DNA of 50,700 nt. It comes from Nitrosomonas sp. (GTDB taxonomy: Bacteria > Pseudomonadota > Gammaproteobacteria > Burkholderiales > Nitrosomonadaceae). Location of the stretch: NCBI GenBank assembly GCA_019635215.1, contig JAHBZZ010000023.1, positions 1 to 50,700 on the forward strand. The letters are read 5' to 3'. The translations under genes and the position numbers were made by a program. The notes beneath the pieces are model-generated. The model searched no databases and had not been told where the DNA came from. It worked only from the letters and a program-made list of their open reading frames with translations. Positions 6,701-14,613 of this stretch are shown here, one piece after another (positions within the stretch are counted from its first letter, which is position 1; each line of letters opens with the position of its first letter).

Positions 6701-9514
6701 CCTGTAATTAGCAATGGATCATCGAAATTCGATCTTGGTGTCATTGGCATTCCTCATTCCGCACAAAAACTTGGGTTGCCGCAGGGTTCTGAAAATGACG
6801 GACTCACGATGATTTGGGAACACAATACAGATCTGTTCGATACGTCAACAATTGCTCGCATGGTCGAACACTATAAAATGCTATTGCGAGCGATGGTTAG
6901 CGATCCAGATCAGCATTTATCACAAATTGTTTTAAGTGATGAGAACGAACGCAAGAGAATGCTGATATCGTGGAATAACACAGCTGCTGATCTTGAGTCA
7001 GGTCTGACATTGCATGGGCTCGTAGAGAAAACCTATAAATTGACGCCAGAAGCTGTAGCGATTGTTTTTGAATCTGAGGAAGTAACTTATCGTCAGTTAA
7101 TTCAGCAATCTAATCAATTGGCGAATTATCTGATGCATAAAGGTATACAGCCCAACGCGCTGGTTGGATTATGTGTAGATCGTTCGCCAAGAATGCTGGT
7201 CGCGATGCTGGCCATTATGAAAGCAGGTGCGGCTTATATTCCAATTGATCCGAAGTTTCCGCATGAAAGACAATCATTCATACTGAAAGATGCCGGTGTC
7301 AGTTTTCTGATTACAGAAGGAAATCTTTGCGCCAATTTGTTTACGGAAAAAATAACATTAATTAATTTCGATATTGATGCTGGGGCAATCAATAGTGAAA
7401 ATGTCGAGATGCATAAAGCAGTCAAGGTGGACACAGAAAGCTTGGCTTATGTCATCTATACATCAGGCTCGACTGGAATGCCTAAGGGTGTACAGATTCC
7501 GCATCGAGCGATCGTTAATTTACTCTGCTCCATGCGCAAGAAACCCGGGCTAAGTGCGGATGATCAATTATTGGCTGTGACTACTTTGTCATTTGATATT
7601 GCAGGACTTGAACTTTACTTGCCACTCACAGTAGGTGCCCGTGTAATTATTTGTCCTCGTTCAGTAGCCAGTAATGGAGAAGAGCTTACTGGTTTGTTGG
7701 AAAAAACCGAGGCTACTATGATGCAGGCAACGCCAACGACTTGGCAATTATTAATCGATACCGGGTGGAAAGGTTCTAAAGATATTATCGCACTATGCGG
7801 TGGAGAGGCGTTTCCGTCGTCACTTGCTGAGCAATTATTACCCTTAGTAAAAGAATTGTGGAATATGTACGGCCCAACAGAAACTACTGTATGGTCTACG
7901 ATATATAAAGTCGAATCAGTTGATGGAGCAATACCGATTGGTCGCCCCATTGACAATACAAAAATTTTTTTACTGGATCAGTATAACAATATCGTTCCAC
8001 CCGGGATTATTGGCGAATTATGTATTGGTGGTTTGGGCCTTTCTTGTGGCTACTTAAATCGACCCGAGCTGACGAGCGAAAAATTTATCAGTAATCCGAT
8101 CAAAGAAGAAGCCGGAAACAAGATATTTAAAACGGGGGATTTGGCGCGTTTTAAAGCAGATGGTACATTAGAGTGCCTAGGTAGAATTGATCATCAAATC
8201 AAATTACGCGGATTTAGGATTGAATTAGGTGAAATTGAATCATTAATCGAGAAATTGAATGGAATCAAGCAGTCAGTAGTTATTGCACGTGAAGATATAC
8301 CTGGCGATAAACGCCTTGTGGCTTACGTGGTTGTATCAGACGAGAGCGCGAGAAATTCAAATCAGATAATAGCGCAGCTGAAGAATCACTTGCCAGATTA
8401 TATGTTACCAAGTATTTGCGTTTTTCTGGATACGATACCATTGACGCCAAATGGAAAGATCGATAGAAAAGCACTTCCCGTTCCGAGTGGCCAAGAGCGG
8501 ATAGGAAAAAGTAATTCTTATGTTGCGCCTCGGAATGATCTCGAAATAACGCTTGTCGGTATATGGGAAAAAATTCTGGGTGTGTCTCCCATCGGCGTAC
8601 GTGATGATTTCTTTGACGTAGGTGGCCATTCATTACTGGCTGTTCGCCTGACTTCTAAAATAGAAGAAGAAATTGGCAAACGTATTTCACTTGCTGCGCT
8701 TTTACAAGGGCGTACGATTGAGTATGTCGCTAGTACATTGATTGGTGACGACAAGAATATTGCATTATCAAGTTTTATCCCTCACAGAACCACCGGTGGG
8801 AAAATACCATTTTTTGCAGCTGGTAGTCATCCTAAGTATGCAGAAATACCGCAACGTCTTGGAGAAGATCAGCCTTTTTATCAACTGGATTTGTATGCTT
8901 TACTCACAGAGCGCATGGAAAAAGGACTAAAGCCTTTTACCTGTATTGAAGAATTTGCTGAATATTATATTCAGCAAATTTTGGATGTTTGTCCACATGG
9001 TCCATATAATCTAGGTGGTGGTTGCGAAGGAGCTTATCTCGCATATGAAATGGCGGTGCGTCTACAAGAGATGGGCCATGAGATTGGAGCGCTTGTTATG
9101 TGGATACCGCCTGCTCTGCGTGAATCAAAAGGCATCAGTCTGCGGCGCTTTGCTATTTTTTTGTCACTGGAACGTTTACGCTATTTGATCACGAACGGCT
9201 CCCTATCTAAATCAAATTGGCATGCATTGCGAGTGTTGGCAAAACACGAACTGCTGGAATATCGTATCAATCAAGCATTATGCTCTTATGCGCCATCTAA
9301 ACACTTCCACGGTAAAATTACACTTATTCGAACATCGGAAAGCCCGTTCGTGTCCCGCGTAGACATTAATCGGCCTTGGATTGATCGAGCAACTGAAGGA
9401 GGTTCAGTTCATATAGTGAAGGGCAATCATGGCAATTGGCTATACAATAATCTTGACGATTTTGTTGACATTATCGATAAAGGCTTGGGTAACAACCATA
9501 CAAAACGGTATTAA
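3731..9514 (+). CDS. Two-module non-ribosomal peptide synthetase, A-T-C-A-T-TE
   Basis: A 1927-residue NRPS. ATG 3731 is preferred over ATG 3719 because TGAGG at 3720-3724 is correctly spaced before it. Order: A1 (~25-515; P-loop-like YTSGSTGRPKG ~175), T1 (LGGDSL, phosphopantetheine Ser563), C (~585-1010; HHLVHDG at 753-759, all key residues present), A2 (~1060-1590; YTSGSTGMPKG from 1243), T2 (VGGHSL, Ser1634), TE (~1675-1925). Residues at the Stachelhaus positions read by eye as DILQFGLIW (A1) and DILQLGMVW (A2), both close to the glycine code DILQLGLIW, so Gly-Gly or a derivative is the inferred product. The TE nucleophile motif is GGGCEG (Cys1765) instead of GxSxG; His1900 in GNHGN fits the catalytic His. 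No phosphopantetheinyl transferase or tailoring enzyme is adjacent. A TATAAT box lies at 3614-3619, with no convincing -35. Confidence 0.93.
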   Translation: MIKNIPVFYKDNVPYRIDTDSLAIATISDLITVTASKYEDKIAVKYEDQQLTYKELEIRSNKLAYRLRKMGMGPGKLIGIYIERSLDMMVALLGTLKAGAAYIPLDPAYPADRISYMLEDSGSRLVLTKSALVDSLHNYSGETLCLDSDWQAINQELETSVPQIAEAKDLAYVIYTSGSTGRPKGVEIPHRAVLNFLYSMRQTPGINENDRLLAVTTLSFDIAGLELYLPLTVGAQVVIASRTSAVDGNLLGRMIEDLGITVMQATPATWRLLLDSKWTGSSKLRVFCGGESLSSELAEQLLPRCTELWNLYGPTETTIWSTVCRIEDARSPISIGYPIANTEIQILDDKLQPVETGVPGELYIGGMGLACGYHKREDLTKERFIPHPLKPNERLYRTGDLARHLPDGSLEHMGRIDYQVKVRGFRIELGEIESALNQLPMVKQAVVLAREDVPGEKRLVAYVIYQSSQQSTSKVLREALAATLPDYMVPGFYVTMDTFPLTPNGKIDRNAFPVPESGRPELATEYLAPRNDKESTLVDIWSKVLRIDNIGVNDNFFDLGGDSLKVAQVATRIRDDFGVDVALRLIFENSTIADLAQAITGSGAKKLNDLPFRKVPRDGYIPLTFAQERVWFLHQLNPNNLAYNFISTIAFNGHLDVKALEKSLGEILRRHESYRTTFPTVAGRPGQIIHPAPDYKLNIIDLSDKHPDEQERVTDTWSQEEYQHRFDLTQLPLVRWTLFRYSGMKNVLVHMEHHLVHDGWAFNLFIRELVALYNAYAAGKSSPLDEPPIQLAEFATWQHDWMQGAISDYQLAYWKKKFRTIPPILELPTKDARPPIQTFRGTSLRPEIPLDICNRLRALSKKEGSTFFMTMLAGFVALLHRYTGESDIAIGTFFANRRKVESESVIGMILNNVVIRTTLDKDPTIRDLIRQVRNIVLEDASHQDVPFDRVVEAVQPQRDLSMNPLFQVMFSFHDEPMPESGMTNLDVSLTPVISNGSSKFDLGVIGIPHSAQKLGLPQGSENDGLTMIWEHNTDLFDTSTIARMVEHYKMLLRAMVSDPDQHLSQIVLSDENERKRMLISWNNTAADLESGLTLHGLVEKTYKLTPEAVAIVFESEEVTYRQLIQQSNQLANYLMHKGIQPNALVGLCVDRSPRMLVAMLAIMKAGAAYIPIDPKFPHERQSFILKDAGVSFLITEGNLCANLFTEKITLINFDIDAGAINSENVEMHKAVKVDTESLAYVIYTSGSTGMPKGVQIPHRAIVNLLCSMRKKPGLSADDQLLAVTTLSFDIAGLELYLPLTVGARVIICPRSVASNGEELTGLLEKTEATMMQATPTTWQLLIDTGWKGSKDIIALCGGEAFPSSLAEQLLPLVKELWNMYGPTETTVWSTIYKVESVDGAIPIGRPIDNTKIFLLDQYNNIVPPGIIGELCIGGLGLSCGYLNRPELTSEKFISNPIKEEAGNKIFKTGDLARFKADGTLECLGRIDHQIKLRGFRIELGEIESLIEKLNGIKQSVVIAREDIPGDKRLVAYVVVSDESARNSNQIIAQLKNHLPDYMLPSICVFLDTIPLTPNGKIDRKALPVPSGQERIGKSNSYVAPRNDLEITLVGIWEKILGVSPIGVRDDFFDVGGHSLLAVRLTSKIEEEIGKRISLAALLQGRTIEYVASTLIGDDKNIALSSFIPHRTTGGKIPFFAAGSHPKYAEIPQRLGEDQPFYQLDLYALLTERMEKGLKPFTCIEEFAEYYIQQILDVCPHGPYNLGGGCEGAYLAYEMAVRLQEMGHEIGALVMWIPPALRESKGISLRRFAIFLSLERLRYLITNGSLSKSNWHALRVLAKHELLEYRINQALCSYAPSKHFHGKITLIRTSESPFVSRVDINRPWIDRATEGGSVHIVKGNHGNWLYNNLDDFVDIIDKGLGNNHTKRY

Positions 9515-9562
9515 AACACCGAAGTAGCAGTGTGATAGCCACTCAGAACAGGAACACTCAAC

Positions 9563-9604
9563 ATGAAGATTGAAATGGTGCCCAGAAGCTGTACAGCTTG
9601 TTAA
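9563..9604 (+). other. Possible 13-codon micro-ORF ending in SCTAC
   Basis: ATG 9563 to TAA 9604, 48 bases past the NRPS stop, encodes MKIEMVPRSCTAC, with AGGA about 9 bases upstream of the ATG. It could be a short peptide gene, a leader, or chance. Nothing else supports it. Confidence 0.15.
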
Positions 9605-9645
9605 GTTCTGAGAGATTGTTTGGAAATTCTGGATACGAGGGATTA

Positions 9646-9697
9646 ATATAGCACAGCTCACAGCTGCATAATTATGCAGCTGTGAGCTGTGCTATAT
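9646..9697. repeat. Perfect 52-bp palindrome downstream of the NRPS
   Basis: The 24 bases 9646-9669 are the exact reverse complement of 9674-9697, and the four bases between (AATT) are themselves palindromic. The RNA would form a near-uninterrupted 24-bp hairpin; it could terminate NRPS transcription in either direction, although no T-run follows (next bases are CTCAAAG). Alternatively it is a protein-binding or mobile repeat. The rest of 9515-10064 holds no convincing gene. Confidence 0.85.
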
Positions 9698-9979
9698 CTC
9701 AAAGAGAGATTCTGACAAAAGTCTCATTCTATTTTTCGCTTCTGTTCTTTTTCGAGGGAATTATCCATTAGAAAAGAGAAGTGGATCCGGTTAGTTAGAC
9801 ACCAGAAGGTCGAAGTTAAGGAGTTATTTTCTGGGGGGATTACCCACCTCTTTCAAAAGATTGTGAATAGCCCATTATTGGTTATACTTCTCATGAGTAA
9901 AAATTTGATTGAAGTTAGTGCTTCAATATCATGAATTAAATTGCATTATGTTTCTACTATCATCTAACCAACCAAGAAC

Positions 9980-10009
9980 TTGCTTCGAGTATTGCTAAAA
10001 TATTATATT
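9980..10009 (+). promoter_or_regulatory. Candidate sigma70-type promoter for the ABC/AttH operon
   Basis: TTGCTT (9980-9985) and TATATT (10004-10009) are separated by 18 bases, 56 bases before the ATPase start codon. The match to consensus is moderate. It would let the transporter operon be transcribed independently of the NRPS. Confidence 0.35.
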
Positions 10010-10064
10010 CTCTGATTTGGTTTTGAAGTTTCCAGACGGTTTCTAAGTTTCTGAATGTCAGTTA

Positions 10065-10730
10065 ATGCTTGAGTTACATCATCTCCATAAATCTTATGCC
10101 GCAGGGCATCAGGTATTGTCCGATATATCTTATTGCCTTAAATCGGGTGAGTATGTTGCCATCATGGGCGATTCCGGTGTGGGTAAATCAACGTTGCTTA
10201 ATCTTATTGCAGGTTTAGACGTGCCTGATTCGGGTGAAGTGTTAATTGATGGCACTGTGATTTCAGCGCTAAATGACGAAGAAGCAACGTTGCTGCGGAG
10301 AAAAGAATTGGGTTTTATTTTTCAGGAATTTCACGTCCTATCGCATTTGACGTTAAATCAGAATGTTGCATTGCCTTTGTTATTGAATGATTTGCCCGTT
10401 GACCGCGCGGAGGTTCTTCTGGCTGAAGTAGGTTTGCAGGGACGCGAAAATGATTTTCCCCGTCAACTGTCGGGAGGGGAATTGCAGCGTGTAGCCATAG
10501 CGCGTGCTCTGGTTCATCGACCGAAGCTTGTGCTGGCTGATGAGCCTACGGGCAACCTGGATCCGGATACTGCGAACGAGATTTTGCAGTTGATACGCCG
10601 GGAAATTAAGAAAAATGGTGCGTCCGGTATTTTAGTGACGCATTCCCGAGTGGCAGCGTCCACCGCAGATTACGTGCTGACATTGACAAAACACGGTCTG
10701 CAACCGGCGGAGATCATTACAGATCCATGA
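10065..10730 (+). CDS. ABC transporter ATP-binding protein, LolD/FtsE type
   Basis: A 221-residue ATPase subunit of the MacB/LolD/FtsE group, which drives lipoprotein or small-molecule export or mechanotransmission rather than uptake. Walker A is GDSGVGKST (~36-44), the Q-loop lies in FIFQEFHVLSHLT, the signature is LSGGELQRVAIARA (~137-150), Walker B is LVLADEPT, and the H-loop His is in VTHS. Its stop codon overlaps the permease start by 4 bases (ATGA), so the two are translationally coupled. The start has only a weak ribosome site. The ATPase-permease-AttH set resembles att-type operons described in Agrobacterium; the cargo is unknown. Confidence 0.88.
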   Translation: MLELHHLHKSYAAGHQVLSDISYCLKSGEYVAIMGDSGVGKSTLLNLIAGLDVPDSGEVLIDGTVISALNDEEATLLRRKELGFIFQEFHVLSHLTLNQNVALPLLLNDLPVDRAEVLLAEVGLQGRENDFPRQLSGGELQRVAIARALVHRPKLVLADEPTGNLDPDTANEILQLIRREIKKNGASGILVTHSRVAASTADYVLTLTKHGLQPAEIITDP

Positions 10731-13276
10731 AGATGGTGCGGCTATTTTGCTGGTTACTGCAAGGTGAATGGCGCGCCCGATTTGTACAGATCATTGTTGC
10801 GGTGATTGCGATTGCGATGGGTGTGGCATTGGGGTTCTCGATTCACTTAATCAATACGGCAGCGCTGAATGAATTTTCAGCTGCAAATAAAAGCCTCTCG
10901 GGTCAATCGGATGTGCAGGTTTATGGCAAGCAAGGTTTTTTTGATGAGACCGTTTATCCGAAGTTGGCACAATATGAAGGCGTTAAACTGGTAAATCCGG
11001 TATTGGAATTTACAGCAACGGTGTCAGCCGAGTTTGAAAATCGGGATGATCATAAACTGAAAATACTCGGTATTGATGTATTACGTGCGGCAGATATTTC
11101 TCCCGATTTGTTGGGCGTTCCGGGTGAGGGCCGGTCGATGGATAGCTTTGCTGATGATGCAATCTTTTTGTCACCTGCCGCGATGGAATGGTTGGGTCTC
11201 GAGCAGGGTGACATGCTGTATTTTAATGTGGGCCTGGAGACCATCGCACTGCGTGTGGCTGGCGGCCTTACCCGGGCGCATGCTGGCCAGCGTATTGCTG
11301 TCATGGATATAGGCGCAGCACAATGGCGATTTCAGTATCTTGGGTTGCTCTCGAGGATTGAGCTTAAGTTGGAGTCCAATATTCATCATGAAGCTTTTAA
11401 AGTAAAACTGGGGAATGAACTCGGCGAGCAATTTTATGTTTCTGAAATTGCAGATCAGGAAGTGCGTATCGCCAATATGTCACGTGCTTATCGGGTCAAT
11501 TTGAATATGCTGGCGTTGGTAGCGCTTTTCACTGGCTCGTTTCTTGTATTTTCAACCCAGGCGTTGTCGGTTATCCGCCGCCGTCGCCAGTTTACATTAT
11601 TACGTGTGCTGGGATATACCCGGCGGCAGCTGTTGCTGCAGATTCTTACCGAAGGTTTCGTGCTTGGCACCATAGGCGCTTTGTTTGGATTGGCGATTGG
11701 ATATGGTTGTGCTGTTCTTGCAATCAATCTGCTGAGCGGGGATTGGGGCAGTTATATTTTTCCTGGTATACAACCAAGTATCTTTTTCAGTCTGCAGAAT
11801 GCTGCCCTGTTTTTTATGATCGGGCTAGGTGTTACTGTGCTGGGCGCGACTCTGCCCGCTCGAGAGGTTGTCAGTGCAAATCAAGCCAGTGCGCTTAAAT
11901 CGGGTGGTGAGGACAGCACAATGAATCGTGTGCAGCGATCGCGCTCTGCATGGGTTTGTTTGTTTTCCGGTGTTCTGTTGACACAATTACCCCCGGTTTA
12001 TGAATTACCTGTTTTGGGTTATATGGCCATTGCTTTGCTGCTGATTGGCGGTATTGCACTGATGCCTGGCTTGGCAAAATTGGTTTTTTCCTTTTTACAG
12101 AAGTATGTGAGCCGCTATTCCAAAAATGTCATTATTCTGATGACCGTTGCGCGCCAGGCTAATGCGCCGAATCAGGCTTCAATTGCACTGAGCGGGGTGC
12201 TGGCAAGTTTCAGTCTGATCGTGGCAATGGCCATTATGGTGCTGAGTTTTAGGGTATCAGTGGATCAGTGGCTGGATCATGTTTTACCTGCAGATTTATA
12301 TGTACGCGTTGCTGATAGTGGTGTGCAAGGGGGATTCCAAAAGGAAGAACAAAATGCAATCAATAGTTTGCCCGGTTTTTCCCGCACTGATTTTTTTCGT
12401 GTTCAGCAATTGACGCTGAATCCGGATCGTCCGGAAATTACATTGATTGCGCGGCCGATTGACGCGGTTGAGCCGGGTAACACATTGCCTTTAACCGACG
12501 ATGCGAGAGGATTGGATCAACTGCCCAAAGGCGCCATACCGTTATGGGTATCGGAGGCGATGGTTGATTTATACGGCTACGCTGTGGGCGAGAAGGTAAT
12601 GATCCCGATGGGAAATATGTGGTATGAATTCCAGGTTGCGGGTGTGTGGCGGGATTATGGCCGGCAATTTGGTGCGGTACAAATGCAATTGTCTGATTAT
12701 CAGACGCTGACCAGCGATTTCAGTATTAACTCAGTAGCCTTATGGTTGGATACTGAAACGACAATGACCGAAGCTTTGGTGGCGCTGCAACAGCTGCCGT
12801 TCAGCAATGTATTGGAGATTACGCAATCGCAACATATGCGGGAGTCGAGTCTGGCCATTTTTGATCGCAGTTTTGCCATTACTTATGTATTGGAAGTTGT
12901 TGCTGTAATCATTGGCTTGTTAGGTGTCGCAGCGAGTTTCTCGGCGCAGATGCTGGCTCGGGTAAAAGAGTTTAGTATGTTACGGCATATTGGCGTAACG
13001 CAATCCCAGATTAAGCGCATGCTCGCTGCGGAAGGTTGTTTTCTGACGGCTTTTGGTGTGGTATTGGGGTTTGTGCTTGGTTTGGGCATCAGTTTAATTT
13101 TGATTTTTATTGTAAATCCGCAGTCTTTTCATTGGACGATGCAGCTTTACATGCCGTGGAACTGGCTTTTGTTGATATCGGGCGTGATGCTTGTCAGCGC
13201 TTCACTGACCGCCTGGCTTTCCGGTCGGAACGTGGTAAGCGATGGCGTAATCCGTGCGGTACGGGAGGATTGGTGA
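10727..13276 (+). CDS. FtsX/MacB-type ABC transporter permease, duplicated domain
   Basis: An 849-residue inner-membrane permease with two FtsX-like modules. The N-terminal helix (~15-40) is followed by a large periplasmic domain (~45-255), three helices around 258-385, a central helical pair (~405-455), a further N-terminal-type helix (~490-515), a second periplasmic domain (~520-715) and a final three-helix bundle (~725-840). This is the layout of permeases that extract lipids, lipoproteins or hydrophobic compounds from the membrane. It overlaps its ATPase by 4 bases and the following AttH-like gene by 4 bases (GTGA), so the three are one operon. Being just downstream of the NRPS it could export that product, but this is only inference. 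Confidence 0.87.
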   Translation: MKMVRLFCWLLQGEWRARFVQIIVAVIAIAMGVALGFSIHLINTAALNEFSAANKSLSGQSDVQVYGKQGFFDETVYPKLAQYEGVKLVNPVLEFTATVSAEFENRDDHKLKILGIDVLRAADISPDLLGVPGEGRSMDSFADDAIFLSPAAMEWLGLEQGDMLYFNVGLETIALRVAGGLTRAHAGQRIAVMDIGAAQWRFQYLGLLSRIELKLESNIHHEAFKVKLGNELGEQFYVSEIADQEVRIANMSRAYRVNLNMLALVALFTGSFLVFSTQALSVIRRRRQFTLLRVLGYTRRQLLLQILTEGFVLGTIGALFGLAIGYGCAVLAINLLSGDWGSYIFPGIQPSIFFSLQNAALFFMIGLGVTVLGATLPAREVVSANQASALKSGGEDSTMNRVQRSRSAWVCLFSGVLLTQLPPVYELPVLGYMAIALLLIGGIALMPGLAKLVFSFLQKYVSRYSKNVIILMTVARQANAPNQASIALSGVLASFSLIVAMAIMVLSFRVSVDQWLDHVLPADLYVRVADSGVQGGFQKEEQNAINSLPGFSRTDFFRVQQLTLNPDRPEITLIARPIDAVEPGNTLPLTDDARGLDQLPKGAIPLWVSEAMVDLYGYAVGEKVMIPMGNMWYEFQVAGVWRDYGRQFGAVQMQLSDYQTLTSDFSINSVALWLDTETTMTEALVALQQLPFSNVLEITQSQHMRESSLAIFDRSFAITYVLEVVAVIIGLLGVAASFSAQMLARVKEFSMLRHIGVTQSQIKRMLAAEGCFLTAFGVVLGFVLGLGISLILIFIVNPQSFHWTMQLYMPWNWLLLISGVMLVSASLTAWLSGRNVVSDGVIRAVREDW

Positions 13277-14379
13277 TCCCCCTTTTTTTTAATCAAAATG
13301 GAGTTTCCTGGCTTTTCCTGCTGATTATTTTGTGGCCGTCAATATCCGTGTCACAGGAGGCTGTCCAAGGCAATCGGTTCGCAAAAGTTTCGACCGGTTA
13401 TACACTGGTATTTCCACGGGATTATGGTGCGCATCCCGATTTTCGTATCGAATGGTGGTATGTGACCGGTTGGCTGGAAACCGATGATAAAAAGACTCTG
13501 GGTTTTCAGGTTACTTTTTTTCGTTCTTCTACCGGCCATCATCCCGAGAATCCGAGTCAATTTGCACCAAAGCAGTTAATTATTGCACATGCTGCGCTAT
13601 CAGACCCGTCCGTTGGGCGACTGATATACGGTGAAAAGTCTGCGCGTACGGGATTCGATCTGGCTTATGCTAAAGAGGGTGATACAAATGTCAAACTCGA
13701 CGATTGGTATTTCGTCCGTGATGCGGATGGGCATTACCAAACTAAGATAAACGCTGAAAAGTTCGGTATGCAACTTTCATTGATACCAACGCAAAAAATG
13801 ATACTGCAAGGCGAACATGGTTTTTCCCGTAAAGGGCCGAATGTTGAACAAGCGAGTTATTATTACAGCGAACCTCATCTAAAAGTAGCCGGGACCATTA
13901 AACATCAAGGTAAAACCTTAGCCGTAAACGGCCATGCCTGGCTTGATCATGAATGGTCTTCCGAACTATTGGATTCCCGGGCGGATGGCTGGGACTGGGT
14001 TAGTATGAATCTGTTTGATGGTTCATCACTTATGGCTTTCCAGATTCGCGGTAAGGATGGTGCAAAACTCTGGGCTTATGCCAAATTTCGGAACGCCGCT
14101 GGTGAGGTGCGATTTTTTGATCCGGAACAGATTGAATTTATACCGGAGCGCGTTTGGCAATCGCCGCATACCAATGCAGTTTATCCCGTTGAAATGCGTA
14201 TCCGTACGGGAGAAATTGAATGGCGGTTGATCCCGTTTTTTGATGATCAGGAACTGGATTCACGTCGTACTACGGGTGCGGTGTATTGGGAAGGCGCAGT
14301 CAGGATTTTCAAAGAGCATCAGCCGGCCGGGCAAGGTTATCTCGAGTTGACCGGATATGAAAGCGCATTAGATTTGTAA
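13273..14379 (+). CDS. attH: Exported AttH/CrtC-type lipocalin-like protein
   Basis: The likely start is GTG 13273, overlapping the permease stop and preceded by GGGAGG at ~13263-13268; earlier in-frame starts would run deep inside the permease gene. The 368-residue product opens with a hydrophobic signal (VSWLFLLIILWPSISVSQ) and contains the CrtC/AttH lipocalin-like double barrel: FRIEWWYVTGWLETDDKKTLGFQVTFFRS near the start, KFGMQLSL and QGEHGFSRKGP in the first domain, and AWLDHEWSSELL...GWDWVSMNLFDGSSLMAFQ in the second. Family members include carotenoid 1,2-hydratases, but the predicted exported location and ABC partner suggest a periplasmic or outer-membrane-side binding protein for a hydrophobic ligand. 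No enzymatic function is claimed. Confidence 0.82.
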   Translation: MIPLFFNQNGVSWLFLLIILWPSISVSQEAVQGNRFAKVSTGYTLVFPRDYGAHPDFRIEWWYVTGWLETDDKKTLGFQVTFFRSSTGHHPENPSQFAPKQLIIAHAALSDPSVGRLIYGEKSARTGFDLAYAKEGDTNVKLDDWYFVRDADGHYQTKINAEKFGMQLSLIPTQKMILQGEHGFSRKGPNVEQASYYYSEPHLKVAGTIKHQGKTLAVNGHAWLDHEWSSELLDSRADGWDWVSMNLFDGSSLMAFQIRGKDGAKLWAYAKFRNAAGEVRFFDPEQIEFIPERVWQSPHTNAVYPVEMRIRTGEIEWRLIPFFDDQELDSRRTTGAVYWEGAVRIFKEHQPAGQGYLELTGYESALDL

Positions 14380-14613
14380 AATGATTTGTTTGGTTTATAA
14401 TCATCTAATTACAATCTAAACTTAAAAAAGTAATTTAACTTTATTCTTTGTAAATTCGAAAAAACATTGTTTTCAGATGACTATTTTGAAAATGGCACAG
14501 TCACCTGAATGATTAGAATGTGAGAAGTTAAGATGTTTACGCACGAATTGTGCTCGGCGCGGCCACAGTTTGATATTGATGACGTGACCATAATTTTTAG
14601 AGAGGATAATTCA

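Noticed and set aside
9780-9840. Sequence resembling an IS3-type end (GGATCCGGTTAGTTAGACACC region)
   Set aside because: Only one end, no partner inverted repeat and no transposase fragment recognised nearby; similarity is from memory only.
13036-13272. Extended start for the AttH-like gene
   Set aside because: It would overlap the permease by 240 bases; GTG 13273 has a ribosome site, couples to the permease stop and begins a signal peptide.
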